Both the position numbers and the translations under genes were made by a program. Source: Pempheris klunzingeri (Eukaryota > Chordata > Actinopteri > Acropomatiformes > Pempheridae). From it: a DNA stretch of 64,000 nucleotides. The stretch spans positions 7,420,730 through 7,484,729 of the forward strand of contig NC_092013.1 of assembly GCF_042242105.1 (NCBI RefSeq). The letters run 5' to 3'. How positions within the stretch are numbered: position 1 is the first letter of the stretch; every line of letters begins with the position of its first letter. This document shows positions 36,925 through 47,590 of the stretch, piece after piece. The notes below the pieces were generated by a model. It saw only the letters and a list, made by a program, of their open reading frames with translations. It was not told the origin of the DNA and ran no database searches.

Positions 36925-39900
36925 AGTGATCCCCAGAGCTCCAGGGCAAGAAAGCTGTGTGTGACTATGGAGCCAGCGTTATTATTAAAGGGGGACATTA
37001 TGGTAAGAATCATCCACTGTATGTAACACAGCACATCACTGCAATAACTGCAATACCTCTGTCGTTTTTATACTTCTGTAGTCAAAGGCTTCCATTCCCA
37101 CTTACTCAACCTCTGTAAAAAGAACAGTTTCTTCTCTCCTGACTTTGCCTTTAAAACATGCTTGATTATTTTTAAACCACTTAAGCTACAAATCCTCTGT
37201 AGACTATGAACTTGCATGCTTCATTATTTTCTTAAGCTGTCTTGCATGTCCCTTCTAGAGCTAAAAGTCCTAAGCGACCTAGAAAGACTTGTAGGTGCTT
37301 TATTTACCAAGTGTAATAGGTTGCCACAGCAGTACACAAACAGTATAACAAAGAAAATCGAATGGTTATAATCTTTTCATGCTTGTCTACTGACTTATCA
37401 AACTTGAGACATTCCACGCAGACTGAGTCGTGGTATTTGTACGTCGCTCGCTCTCACCTGCGTCCCTCTCTGCAGGTGAAGTGTTACCACAGGCGGAGTC
37501 GAGCAGCAGAGAGGGAGGTGGTGTTCAGAGTCCAGTTCCACACATGCACCGTTCACGGAGCCCAGCTGTGGTTTGGCAAGACCGAGCTAGACCTGGCCTG
37601 CACAGGTAGAAAAAACAGAGGCTTCACAGTTTGTTAGGAAATGCATGGAATAACAAGTAGGGGCATTAGGGCATTATGCAAGAGAGTAGAATGAGAGATG
37701 TTTATGCTACTTGTACATAAGGAAAACTGCAGTAGTGCATCACTGCTGGGGGTCGTATAGAGTATACCGGTGCTTTACTACACTACAATCTGAGTATATT
37801 GTGAACATATGAATGAACGAATGGAAACCTGCAGTATATTTCTGTTTCTTCCTTAAAATGGTTTATATGGCTGTATAATTCAAGACCCACTTATTTTTCA
37901 GACCATTGTGGTGTTTGTGTGTATTTTGACACAAATAACAAATGACGGCGTCAGTTTAGATGAAACAGGAACGCTTGTACATCGCTCAGTATGCAGCAGT
38001 CTCATGACAGTTGCTCTAAGTGCTACACGCTGACGCATGCATACGATGTATGAATAATATTGCCCACACTCATGCATGACTGTAAGAAGAAAGCTCATTT
38101 CTTTGAAGTCATTATGAAGAGTGAAAGCAAGTATGTTTATTTATTAACTTTGGTATTTCCACTTCACAGATCATACTTTCTTGTGAATGCTTTTATCTGT
38201 CTCTGAGTTACGGAGACAGCCTGGATATTTTTAGTCATTGCCTTCATGTTCGTCTTTCCGTAGATGACAGGTTCCCTCCAGATGCTACAGTCGAGTTTAT
38301 CTTCTCCAACGGACCAGAAAAAATGAAAGGTAAATATTATCATGTCTGTCTGTCACCGCGTCCTTTTGGTGCATTTCACGCACCTAATCTCTTTCTTGTC
38401 TACACCCTCACATGCTTCATATCCATATGTCTGCTTTCTAAGGTCGAGAATACCGCAAGAATGATGCCTCCATCAAAGTGGACTACAACACCTCAGACCC
38501 TGTGGTCAGGTGGGATTCCTATGAGAACTTCAACCTGCACCACCAAGACAGCATGGAAAGTAAGAAGTGTGCGCAAACACACTGGTGTAAAAGATCAGAT
38601 TTATGTTAAGAGAGTAAAATCAAGCATCCAATCACTCTCTTTTCTTGTTTCTACCAGATATCTCTCACACGAGGGGCCCTCTGGATGGCAGCCTGTACGC
38701 CCAGGTGAAGAAGCGCCGCGGCCCGGGCTCCACAGCCTCAGCAGCATCACCCAACAGAAGCCTCACCAGCAGCCCAACAGTCAAGCCGCAGACTCCCAGC
38801 CAGGCCCAGCCTCTCAGCCACACCTCTGACTCTAGCCGCTCCTCTGTCCCCTCTGATCACCTGGGAGACGGCTCCCTATCCAAAAACCGCCCAGACAAAG
38901 AAAACGCTGAGAGTCCGTTGAAGAGAGGAGACGGGGAAGATGGAGCAAAAGAGACAACAAGAGGGAAAGAAAGGGATAGAGAAACAGCAATTTTAGATGA
39001 CGCGGACCCGTCAAGTCCTGGCGGATTGAGGAGAGAGCACTCGTGTTGCGGTCGAGCAGGCACAAAGCGTGGCGATGTTGGATGGGAGAAGGAACGAGAT
39101 CCCTGCCTCAATAATGGACATTGTCTCGGCCGCTGCAACAGCATTAAAAAACATCCAAAAAGCCAAACTCTGCCGGCCTTACCATCTAAGTCTGTGTCCC
39201 CACCTCCTCATTCGACTCATATGGAACTCTGCCATCGACATAGTGCCCATCCTTTACCAGAGTTACCATGGGAACGTCCACCCCCACCGCCACCCCCGCC
39301 TCTGCCCTGTCTCCACAGGCCTTGCTACCCTTATTCCACCGCAGCACACCCCCACCCACACAGCCACACGCTCCCAGCCTCAAACAGACTCTGCACTGAG
39401 GAAGAGTGTCACCTCTTCCATTATTCCAGCCACGGTCCAGCCGCTCATCTCTCCCATCAGTCATTGCCCTCCAGCCCTTACAGGGAGATGTTCTTCAGCT
39501 CTCCAACACCATCCTCCGGTTGCCCCTGTCGGGACTGCTCCAGCAGGCGAGAGCACCAGCCGGGCGCAGCGAGAACATTCCACCCATTGCACCCCGACCA
39601 ATCAGAAAACCCACACTGGTCCCAAGGAGCAGGGGGGCAACGAACGAGAGAGGCGCCACCGCTATGGGAAAGTGAAAATCCATGGGAGGTAGCAAGAGAG
39701 GCGGAGTTCTGGCAATGCAAATCGGCCATGCCGTCATTTCGCATCTGCCGCTCCACTTTGGATCAGGGTCCAAACCCAGAGCAACCTAGATATGCCATCG
39801 GCCCTCATCAGGGCTACCCCAGCCCCCAGTCACTGATGGATGTGCGGGATGGAGCCAGCAGTGGGTACCACACCCCTCCACAGCCCCGCCACTCCTGTCC

Positions 39901-42900
39901 CTGCTCTCCTTATCAGTCATCCCCAGCTGAGAGCCACGAGAGCCGGAGTTACGCCTCAGGGTACCACTCTGGATCAGCCTCGCCTCTGCCCACTTGTAGC
40001 CCCTCTCCTGGAAGAGGCAGGCTGCCTGAGACCCCCTCCGGAGCTAGAGACCAGCAGCACACAGATCATCACAAAGGTGAATGATGGATACAGTGGGGAT
40101 TGTTTTTTACATTTAAGTGACACATTTGTTACTTCTTTTATCACTTATGTTTCTTATTTCTTTGTTATACTTACATCTCATCTTTTTTTTTTTTATCTCA
40201 TTTCTCAAAGTGGAAAAGGTCAAAGCTGATGTGGAGGATGACATATCCCAGGGTTCAGAGTGTAAATCAGACTCTAATGGCCAGTCAAGCACCCCTGGAT
40301 TGGACTCCGACCATGACTACACAATCATTGGTAGCAGCAGTCCCACGCACACAGAAGACAGGTGGGTGAAACTTTCCCTTTTTGACATCTACAAATGCTG
40401 AAAATAAAATGACATTTATCTTTGTGTATTATTTGTGGATAATTATCTTATTCTTTCCATACTTTTCCTTAGTGTACCTGCTGATAGCCCTCCTCAAAGC
40501 CAAGAAACCTCCACACATCTGGAGAGCAACACAAATACCAGCAAAGATACCACAGAAGTACCAAGAGAAACACTAACACAGGGTTCCAGCATATCCATAA
40601 ACTCCACACGACCATCAAGTGAGCAGAATCTGACCTCTGATGGTAAGTTCGTAGCAGCCAGGATCACAGGAGGTGCAGAGGGATCTAACCCACTACAGAC
40701 TTCACACTACGCCACAGTCATCATCACCCCCGTCCAAGTGCAACTGAATGGCTCTGCCCTTCCTACTGATACCCCACCTGACAGCAGTGGAGGTGTATCC
40801 ATGAACCCTTCAGCCAGTCTCAGCTCCAGCCCTTCCACCACTTCCCCAAATTCTCCCATTGGCTCCCCAGACCTCCAGTCTTCTCCCCAGCGCTCCGCAT
40901 CAGCTGCAGACTCAGCAGGACAAAGACTGACCCCGGACAGAGACGGCTCAGCCGACACCAAACCACCATCACCTGTGCCCGACGGATATCACACACCAAC
41001 CTTCCCCTTAGCGTCCTATTACTACCCATTGCTAAACGTCCCTCGTGTCCCGTACACTGGGTACACCGCAGTCACCATTCCCGCCATCCAGCCGCCGCTT
41101 CCCGAGAAGAAACGGCTCTCAACCACACCGGGATCCCTGAACGGACACAACTCCTTACTCCGGGTCTCCTCAGCTCCTTCCCCTACACACCACGTTACTT
41201 TCTCCGCCGCTGTGGGAGAGCAGAGATGGGGGTCTGCACAACACAGCTGCAGGGAGGACGCAGACATCAGGGTCAACGCCAAGTTTGTCCAGGACAGCTC
41301 CAAGTATTGGTACAGACCAGGCATCTCCAGAGATCAAGGTGAGGGTTATCATGAAGGAGTGTCTTTACCAAACAATCCAATCTTCTTTGACCCTTAATGG
41401 TTAAGTGATACAGTAGAGTGAAACTACATGATGTCACTGTTGCATCTCTTATTTCGCACCACGACACCCCTCCTCTAAAGTGTCCCCTCTACTGCAGCCA
41501 TAGCTGTGTTGAAGGACAAGGAGCCAGGAACATTCCTCATCAGAGACAGTAACTCCTTCCAGGGTGCCTACGGCCTGGCCCTCAAGGTGGCCACCCCACC
41601 TCCCAACGCCAACATCATTGGCAGCAAAGGTATCCCTTAAAAATATGTCGTTAACATCAATGAGCTGGCTTCCAATGCACCTTTCACAATAGTGGTGTTA
41701 TGTGCATCAATGAGTGATTGATTACATGATTTTCATTCATTTAGTTAAGCCTGTTTTAATATCCAAAAAGGCAGCTGATTGGTTTGCCAGGAAGATTCTT
41801 CCAGCAAATAAATGTACAAAATAACAAATAAATAAAAAACAACCAATTAAGCTTTTAATTGGTTTAAGTTTACTTTTGATTCAACTGATTTGTGATTTTC
41901 TTTGCCTTGTTAATTTGCATTGGTGCTGTTATGAAGACAAAGAAAAATACATAGATAAATATTTCATACTTGAACTCGAGTGATGCACAGCGGCGTCCAA
42001 AGGCCCGAGGCCACATTGAAAATCTCTAAAATTTTCACATGAAACATCAAACATTTAAAAACACATTATGACATGTTATTGAAATGAAATATTTAGGATT
42101 TCACACTATTTCTAGCAATCAAGTTTGAGCAAATATGTCGTACTGACCAACTTATCTCCTTTGTAGAAAAGCGGAAGTGGATCAAATTGCAACTCGTCTT
42201 CAGTGGAAGGGAGACAACTCAAGGAAATCTGACCTTTTGTACAAAAGAGTTGTTCAAAGCCACATATTTGCTTAATCTTTAATATTTCTTCATTTTATGT
42301 TGTCAATCCTCAAACTTAATTATTTCCAGGTTTACATTAAATTAGAGGTTTTCACAGTGGTCTCTTTTTGACCCCACTGTAGATGTTTTGCATCATTATT
42401 TCTTTACTTAAAGTGCTATTAATTAAGCACTGTTTTAACCCCAATTATTATTCATATGCATTCCTATTCATGGGAATGCATATGTTTATGAAAGACCATC
42501 ACTTTTTATAGATTTCAGATGAATTATGTTCATGCATGAAATGAAAAACGCAAATGCAGCACGGCCGTGATCAAAAAAGGAAGTGGCATTATGGTTATGA
42601 TAAGTTTATAGTAATAAGAATCTTAGATTTGTTGTATTTTTCCTCATGCATCCTTGTAGAGTTTGCTCTGCAGGAAGACAGGCTGCCTTATTTTTCATTC
42701 TCACTGCCTCCCTTCTCGCCCTCCTCTCCTCTCTCCCAGGGGATCCTCTGGAACAGCTGGTGAGACACTTCCTCATCGAGACGGGACCGCGAGGAGTGAA
42801 GATCAAGGGCTGTCAGAACGAGTCCTACTTTGGTCAGTGTGTGGAGGACACAACTGCTGCAATACGTTTCACCTATTTTGCTACATGCAGGATACAGAGA

Positions 42901-44979
42901 CAGATTGTCTTCATCTGTAAACCAAGAAGTGTTTTTGTTTTATTATTATTCATTATTGCCTTTTAATCTGTCATTATCACAGTCGTTTTTTTCTGTGTTC
43001 TCTTTCTGTCTTTGTCTCAGGGAGTTTGTCTGCTCTGGTGTACCAGCATTCAATTACTCCCATCTCTCTGCCATGCGCCCTTCGCATCCCAGAAAAAGGT
43101 AAAATCAGTATCATTACATTTGGATGTCGTGATTTACAAATTAAACATTTACCTTTTCATATAAGATTATCACCAGAGAACAATCAAGCACTTTACAGAA
43201 TAGCATCTTATTACAGCAGTGTACAGGCTGAATCTTCAATCATTTAAACAGTATCACTGTGTAACTGAACACTGTGATGTTTCAGATATGGTGGGGGAGC
43301 TTCAGGAGGCGCAGAGTGCGACAAACACCAGCACAGCAGCTGACCTCCTCAAACAAGGAGCAGGTAGTGCATGAGCCTGCTTTCTACATGAGCCTGTTTT
43401 CTTTTGGCCGATTCACATGCAGTGCCATTGCTGCAGTTCTTACTTTTGACCAGCAGGGGCTGCTCAAACCTCATATCTTCATAGCAGTGAGCCATAAGAA
43501 CATATTTTAAAATATATATAATTAACCTTTATTTTACTAAAAATGTTCCCATTGAGATTCATAATCTCATTTACAAGGGAGTCCTCACCAAGACAACAGC
43601 GTAAAAAGTTTCACATATGAGAAGAAATAAAGAGAAATTACATCAAAGGATTAACAAGGTCCAGTAACAGGACGTGTGCTTTCAAATATTCCTTAATGCT
43701 GTTTTTATATCTTCCATTCTTATAAAATAATTTAGTTTAAGATTACTTTGTAGCTCAAACCAAGATGAGGGTGCAGAGGAATGGCGTAGATCATTTATCC
43801 ATGCGGACCTATAGGTGCAGCTACTTTAAAGTTTTAGATTAACTTAAATAAGAAGGCAGTTTGTGTACTATGAACTTATAAAGGACAAATGTATTCTTTT
43901 ATCCATTAATCCATATTCTGTCTCTCTCATGAACAAGCTTGCAACGTGCTATACCTGAACTCTGTGGAAACTGAGTCTCTGACTGGTCCCGAGGCAGTTT
44001 CCAAGGCAACCAAGTGCACTTTGGCTCTGAGTCCACGTCCAGTGGCAACAGTGGTCCACTTCAAAGTGTCTTCTCAGGGCATCACTCTGACCGACAGCAA
44101 AAGAAGGTGCAGAACAGTCTTACTTCCCGGCAAAATTCACAAAAGTCACACTTTCAATTCAGTGAATGTAACTGGAAATTTTTATTAAAAATGGTTTTGG
44201 TTTTTGAGTAAATCTTTCTATGTTTGACACAGTATGTATGATAGAGAAACTACTAAAGAAACAAATATTGAGTCATAACGTTGTTTGTGTTTTCACAGGC
44301 TATTTTTCAGGAGACACTACCCCATCAACACTGTGACTTTCAGCAGTCTTGATCCTCAGGACCAGAGGTGGGTCACTGAGACACTGATAGCATTTTAATA
44401 AAAACTATATGTGCTTGTACTTGTTACTGCTGATTATCCTCAGTAAAGGCAGTAACACGTCTGTGTGCTCGCTGCTGCTGCATAAATACTTTCTGTATTG
44501 ACTTATATTTCATAAATATAAGTTCTGTGTGATTTGCTGGTCAGTGCTCAGTCTTTGTAAAACTCTCTCCATGTCTTTGTTATTCATGTTTTCCTACGTT
44601 TTGTCTCCGTGTCTCTTATCTGTGTGCCCGTGCTTCAGGTGGACTAATTCTGATTGCACATCATGCAAGTAAGTGCTTGTGTCACTGCGTGTTTTTCTTC
44701 GTGAGTGGCACAATGTGCTACTTTGCATGGCAATTAATCCCCAATCAGATTTGTTACTCTGGTTTGACTCGGCGTCAGAGATCGTTTGTTCTCCGGCCCT
44801 CTGACTTCTCATGTCTCCTTTTTCTTTGGCGCAGGATGTTTGGCTTCGTGGCGAGGCGGACGGGCAGCGCCACAGAGAACGTGTGTCACCTGTTTGCAGA
44901 GATGGACCCTGAGCAGCCGGCTGTGGCCATCGTCAACTTCATCAACAAAGTCATGCTGGGACCACAGCTGCACAGATGA
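16083..44979 (+). CDS. tns2: Tensin-2 (C1-PTP-like-C2-SH2-PTB focal-adhesion protein), 27 coding exons
   Basis: Tensin-2 links integrin adhesions to actin and signalling. Exons: 16083-16205, 24390-24495, 24672-24709, 34253-34285, 34389-34438, 34544-34727, 34884-34934, 35055-35177, 35278-35342, 36112-36195, 36290-36402, 36570-36630, 36927-37002, 37476-37605, 38264-38329, 38443-38559, 38658-40076, 40211-40361, 40473-41338, 41498-41629, 42740-42832, 43021-43098, 43286-43363, 43938-44106, 44299-44367, 44639-44668, 44835-44979. They total 4,650 nt (1,549 residues plus TGA) with every phase matching and GT-AG junctions throughout. Human TNS2 is about 1,410 residues; the extra length lies in the disordered middle. 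Domains: C1 at 48-94, PTP-like then C2 at about 115-440, disordered about 475-1270, SH2 about 1275-1385, PTB about 1405-1549. The C1 domain separates tensin-2 from tensin-1 and -3. Exon 1 is the least certain exon. Confidence 0.95.
17297..17330. repeat. (TG)17 microsatellite
   Basis: Perfect TG dinucleotide run in tns2 intron 1. Confidence 0.95.
17461..17492. repeat. (TC)16 microsatellite
   Basis: Perfect TC run preceded by T9, followed by a short imperfect CA tract. In tns2 intron 1. Confidence 0.95.
17663..17860. repeat. Two (TG)n microsatellites 125 bases apart
   Basis: TG runs at 17663-17694 and 17819-17860 bracket a unique segment. A CTG/TGC trinucleotide run of seven units follows at about 17993-18013. 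All in tns2 intron 1. Confidence 0.9.
18943..20168 (-). mobile_element. Degenerate Tc1/mariner DNA transposon
   Basis: Minus-strand fragments read like a fish Tc1 transposase: [20 protein letters not shown], then HRQILIHHA and [11 protein letters not shown] (19040-19249), with upstream [18 protein letters not shown] (19368-19574). The frames are broken by stops and indels, and segments expected between the catalytic block and the C terminus appear deleted (around 19060 and 18970). The right end at 19973-20168 carries one long terminal inverted repeat ending in 'gcctaagacttttgcacagtattgt'. Only its innermost part is mirrored at the left (18943-18972 is inverted relative to 19973-20000), so the left repeat is truncated. 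The catalytic Asp of the QQDNDPKH motif is His (codon 19103-19105). It is therefore inactive. It lies in tns2 intron 1, opposite to the gene. Confidence 0.88.
20845..21190 (+). repeat. Dispersed teleost repeat, family A, copy 2
   Basis: Shares with 1200-1447 the landmarks 'ttttctataccgcttatcc', 'gggcgagaggcgg', 'cagacagacaacc', 'ggagtacccggagagaaccca' and 'gaacatgcaaac', same strand. This copy is longer and less decayed, and extends to 'gctaaccacagcaccaccatgctgccc' at about 21190. The minus-strand open frame of 150 codons across it is a repeat shadow. Confidence 0.8.
21618..21652. repeat. (AC)17 microsatellite
   Basis: Perfect AC run flanked on the left by imperfect CA-rich sequence (21585-21610). 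In tns2 intron 1. Confidence 0.95.
22296..22500 (+). repeat. Dispersed teleost repeat, family C, copy 1
   Basis: 'ctttagacagagccaggttagctgtttacctctgttcctaggcttta...tagcttcatgtttagca...ttccaaaatttcaaactcctcccttta' follows the order of a fish repeat that I recognise. A second copy lies at about 30655-31125. In tns2 intron 1. Confidence 0.65.
23780..23910 (+). repeat. Dispersed teleost repeat, family B, copy 2
   Basis: 'ccatccaatagttgctgagatattttaatctggacagacacac' parallels 10590-10640 in eif4b intron 12 on the same strand. In tns2 intron 1. Confidence 0.5.
26575..26604. repeat. (GT)15 microsatellite
   Basis: Perfect GT run in tns2 intron 3. Confidence 0.95.
27160..27431. repeat. Microsatellite cluster: (GT)n, (GT)n and (GAGG)n/(GA)n
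   Basis: GT runs at 27160-27205 and 27330-27352, then GAGGGAGGGAGGGAGG at 27361-27381 and a GA-rich stretch to about 27430. All in tns2 intron 3. Confidence 0.9.
27357..27501 (+). promoter_or_regulatory. Candidate alternative tns2 first (untranslated) exon/promoter
   Basis: A purine-rich segment much like the one upstream of exon 1 ends in 'ctgcttgttaagag' followed by GTAAAA, a usable donor. It lies between the C1-encoding exons 2-3 and exon 4. An alternative start here would yield a tensin-2 lacking most of the C1 domain, as known for short tensin isoforms. This is weak inference from composition and one donor site. Confidence 0.2.
30655..31125 (+). repeat. Dispersed teleost repeat, family C, copy 2
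   Basis: Contains 'gctggaaacagtacgcctggctctgtctaaag' and 'catatttaaccaacagatatgagagtggtatc...ttctcatctacctctaagcaaagaaaac', ending in repeated 'attccctaaaa'. Both halves correspond to the same common fish repeat as 22296-22500. An insertion or expansion separates the halves. Confidence 0.6.
33510..33556. repeat. (TC)23 microsatellite
   Basis: Long perfect CT/TC run in tns2 intron 3. It creates spurious LSLSLS/REREER open frames. Confidence 0.97.
34174..34202. repeat. (TG)n microsatellite upstream of tns2 exon 4
   Basis: TG run interrupted once by GC, ending about 50 bases before the acceptor of the 33-nt exon at 34253. Confidence 0.9.
35405..35895 (+). repeat. Dispersed teleost repeat, family D, copy 1
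   Basis: AT-rich block with 'cttcttttgtccaaacaacagtccaaaacccaaagatattcagttta' and 'gagaagctgaaacca', flanked by 'attaattaattg'-type ends. A reverse-complement copy lies at about 60172-60495. Fish genomes carry this repeat in large numbers, and it looks like a non-autonomous DNA element. In tns2 intron 9. Confidence 0.65.
36868..36926 (+). promoter_or_regulatory. T-tract plus (TG)17 forming the acceptor of tns2 exon 13
   Basis: A T-rich run (36866-36877) and a perfect GT repeat (36890-36922) end directly in TCCAG before exon 13 (36927). No ordinary polypyrimidine tract stands between the repeat and the AG. The layout resembles the (TG)m(T)n acceptor of CFTR exon 9 (exon 10 in newer numbering), where repeat length changes exon inclusion. 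Skipping this 76-nt exon would shift the frame. Confidence 0.8.
38658..41338 (+). other. tns2: tns2 exons 17-19 encoding the disordered Pro/Ser-rich middle
   Basis: Exon 17 (38658-40076, 1,419 nt) opens with [20 protein letters not shown], a conserved tensin-2 segment, and then diverges. It contains an acidic/basic linker, [15 protein letters not shown] (matching human ETAILDDE), a Pro8 run (39278-39301), His-rich and Cys-rich patches and YGS-type repeats. Exons 18-19 (40211-40361, 40473-41338) are Ser/Thr/Pro-rich and end with [16 protein letters not shown] and [19 protein letters not shown], which are conserved just before the SH2 domain. Family knowledge makes this the phosphorylated adaptor region. 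Its excess length explains why this protein is longer than the human one. Confidence 0.88.
41498..44979 (+). other. tns2: tns2 exons 20-27 encoding the SH2 and PTB domains
   Basis: The SH2 domain reads [20 protein letters not shown] (Arg of FLIRDS at about 41541, the phosphotyrosine-binding residue, is intact), [20 protein letters not shown] and [13 protein letters not shown]. The PTB part reads [50 protein letters not shown] and MFGFVARR, and ends at VMLGPQLHR. The tensin PTB binds integrin beta tails of the NPxY type. Nothing is truncated, and the C terminus lines up with the mammalian one within a few residues. Confidence 0.95.
43523..43810 (+). repeat. Interspersed teleost repeat in tns2 intron 23
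   Basis: 'tttattttactaaaaatgttcccattgagattcataatctcatttacaagggagtcctcaccaagacaacagc' is a phrase that I recognise from many fish introns. The class is unknown to me. The repeat fills the middle of the intron between exons 43286-43363 and 43938-44106. Confidence 0.5.
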
Positions 44980-46280
44980 GGGAGATGGGGAATATAAAAA
45001 GTCTGGACTACTGGGGATCTTGGGGAGACAGTAATATGATTTTGACATAATTCTTATGTGTGTAACTACATTTTCGCTTGCATCTGCACAGGTGGCACCA
45101 CTGTGCTTGGCTGTATGACTGTTTTTATTACAGGACCCAGCTCTGACTGATCGATGCTCTGTTGGGCAAAGTATTGTTAATATATCAGTTTACAGATCCA
45201 ACAGTTTAGAGAGGAATAGCTCAATAAGCCAAAGAATGACCTAACTTTGGTAACCTTTGCCAAATGAGATTGAAATAAGAGTTTTAAAGTTTTTTTGCTG
45301 GTTCACATGATGTACAACAACGCTGCATGAGTGACAATCCATTTACCACACTGTTTTTGCATCAAAGTTTGTCTATATCAACATTTAAGGCGAAAGGAAC
45401 GATGTTAAGAAGGTCTTCGAACAATGTAGTAGAAGGTTTTAAGGTGTAAAGTGGCATAACTGCAATTGTTGGCCTTATGAATGTGAAAAAGAAATAAGGT
45501 TGCGATTACATGAAAGAGGTTATTTATTGTGATTCAGTGGTTTGGTAAGTATTTATAACAATCAGCATTTTTTTTCCCATTGCAACTATAAATCTATTTA
45601 AAGTGTATTTTTGTCGTAGTGATAACCACGGATGTAGAAGCGAATCAAGCTAAACCTGCCTACAATTTTAAAGCACAGACAGATGGATGATTTCACAAAC
45701 TGTTGTGTAGCTACATAATACACGTGAAAGTAAAAGAGAGGTCAGCCTGAGACAGAAATAAAACATGTAATTTAAAAGATCACAGGCAGAACATGTCCAT
45801 TTATATCATTTCCACAGCTACAAAGCATTTCTTGGGGATGTTTAAAAAAAGGTACAATGTCTGCAACGTTGCTAACGTCATTCTAAAAAAAGAAGCCAGT
45901 GAAGAAAACTGTCCATATCACAGATGAGTCTTGGTCCTGTTTATGTCCCTATTTAACTAAGTAACCAATATCCATGACAACACATAATAACAAGTGTTGT
46001 GTTCACTTTAAGCCAAAGACGTCATTATTGTGTAATGATATTTCTTTTTTTGTTTTGCTTTGTTTTTTATCATTACATTTTTATTGTTTGGTATTTGTGT
46101 GTTTTCTATACACTGATATTACAGTATTTAGATGACTCCGGCACAATGATTATTTTTCATAATGGATTTTTATGTAAAAGAAGTAATATATTTTAGTCTT
46201 CTGGGGTGGTGAGCTGAATGGTATTTGTCATATTCGACAGAAAATTTAAATAATAAAATCAAATGAAATGCGAGTGAATG
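44980..46280 (+). other. tns2 3' UTR and polyadenylation signals
   Basis: After TGA at 44977-44979 a long AT-rich 3' UTR follows. AATAAA occurs at 45757-45762 and at 46252-46257. Either could end the mRNA, giving UTRs of about 0.8 or 1.3 kb. Confidence 0.65.
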
Positions 46281-46520
46281 TTTCATCATTTAAAGGCTTT
46301 TTGAGATATTTTATTATTATTTACTTTTATTATTACTTATTTTCAGACCTAATCATATACGTGTTGTTACCTTTTTTACTTGCTAAGAGCAGGTAAAGGT
46401 GGTAAATCTGATTAAAGTGAGTGCAACTCTTGGCTTCTTGTATGATTTCCCACAGACTCTCAGTTCTAGCTCGTACCGATCGCTTTGAAACAGCAGGATT
46501 CATGACGCATGTATTCATAC

Positions 46521-46560
46521 CTCCTCCTCCTCCTCCTCCTTCTTCTTCTTCTTCTTCTTC
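46521..46560. repeat. (CCT)n joined to (CTT)n
   Basis: Six or seven CCT units switch to seven CTT units without a gap. Both strands are fully polypyrimidine/polypurine. The minus-strand poly-Arg open frame here is a repeat artefact. Confidence 0.95.
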
Positions 46561-47149
46561 GAGGTTTTACAGGAGCTGCCATCCTTGACGTTGCTTCACG
46601 GCCTGGTGGAGGAAGTCTTACACAATGTCTATTCTTAAAGTCATGTAATGAGTCCAGTTGCTGACATAAAAGGAAATAGCCACTTTCTGCCGTCCACACA
46701 CTAATCTACTTTTTACACTGGCCTTTATTTAGTATTTTCTGTATCTTTCAGTAATATATGATATATTGCTGCTTACTATTATGCTTTTTCACCATCAGAA
46801 AACACTGCAGCCCCTGTCTATTTATTAACTCTCCAACATGGACTTTGGGATTTAACCACCATCCCTCTTTTCATTTACACACATGAATTTGCCATCTCAT
46901 TAATCAATTATTCCTTTAGTTTACACACATGTGATCTCATGTCAATAGAAACATAGTTTGCCGGCTTACTATCATCTCTCCCAGATTTTTAGGTTATTAT
47001 TACAATCATATAATAATTATTGCTTCCCTCCAGCCCACTGGGACTCTTCCTTCTTCTCGTACTTACTTAAAAAACGGCAACAACCTCCCTGGTGTAGTGT
47101 TCCCAGTTTTAGCCTCTTTGTACTCTCCCATGCTAAATGGAAAACATGG

Positions 47150-47466
47150 TTCATCCTCAGTACTATTATTTCTCCTCAGTGACTCCTCAGTTTTTTGCCT
47201 CTTCTTCGCTGCTCACACAAATCTCTGAAATTATTTATGGCACTTATAATTTTTTCTCCTGTGCAATACTTGCAATATACACCTCCTGTGCAATACACAC
47301 ATGTATATATTTTATATTTTACTGTTTTTATATTCATTATAACCCTTTTTCTGGCACTACTTCTGTTACTCCCACTTTGTTTCTGCACCTTTTCTGTCTC
47401 TTGACTCTCTGCTGCTGTAACAAGTGAATTTCCCCGGTGTGGGATAATAAAATCTCCGTTATCTTA
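47150..47466 (+). repeat. Probable retroelement 3' tail
   Basis: T-rich DNA ending in 'ctgctgctgtaacaagtgaatttccccggtgtgggataataaaatctccgttatctta', a phrase that I recognise as the 3' end of fish LINE copies (form 'gaatttccccactgtgggataaataaagg'). The 5' extent is unclear and may reach 46780. Confidence 0.5.
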
Positions 47467-47518
47467 TTTCTATATCTCAGCAGACGTGATTTTTCAATTG
47501 TTATAAATCAAAAGGACG

Positions 47519-47590
47519 AGGTCCCACCGAGATTTGAACTCGGATCGCTGGATTCAAAGTCCAGAGTGCTAACCATTACACCATGGGACC
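47519..47590 (-). tRNA. tRNA-Gln (anticodon TTG)
   Basis: The reverse complement folds as a complete 72-nt tRNA: acceptor stem GGTCCCA/TGGGACC, D arm with the TGGTGTAATGGTTA A-box, anticodon arm CTGGA-CTTTGAA-TCCAG with anticodon TTG, and T arm GAGTTCAAATC as B-box, discriminator T. It reads the glutamine codon CAA. There is no intron. A TTTT run (47510-47513 on this strand's complement) lies six bases past the 3' end and serves as the polymerase III terminator. The sequence is essentially the vertebrate consensus. Confidence 0.97.

Larger units (their letters stand above)
34389..38559 (+). other. tns2: tns2 exons 5-16 encoding the PTP-like and C2 domains
   Basis: These exons encode [40 protein letters not shown], the P-loop, [15 protein letters not shown], then the C2 part ([55 protein letters not shown]). 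The P-loop reads HCKGHRGKTG: Cys235 (35172-35174) is kept, and the sixth residue after it is Lys241 (35290-35292) where active PTEN-type phosphatases have Arg. Mammalian tensin-2 has the same Cys/Lys combination, so this is ancestral. The P-loop is split by an intron directly after CK. Confidence 0.93.

Noticed and set aside
46466-46699. Poly-Arg open frame on the minus strand
   Set aside because: Produced entirely by the CCT/CTT repeat.
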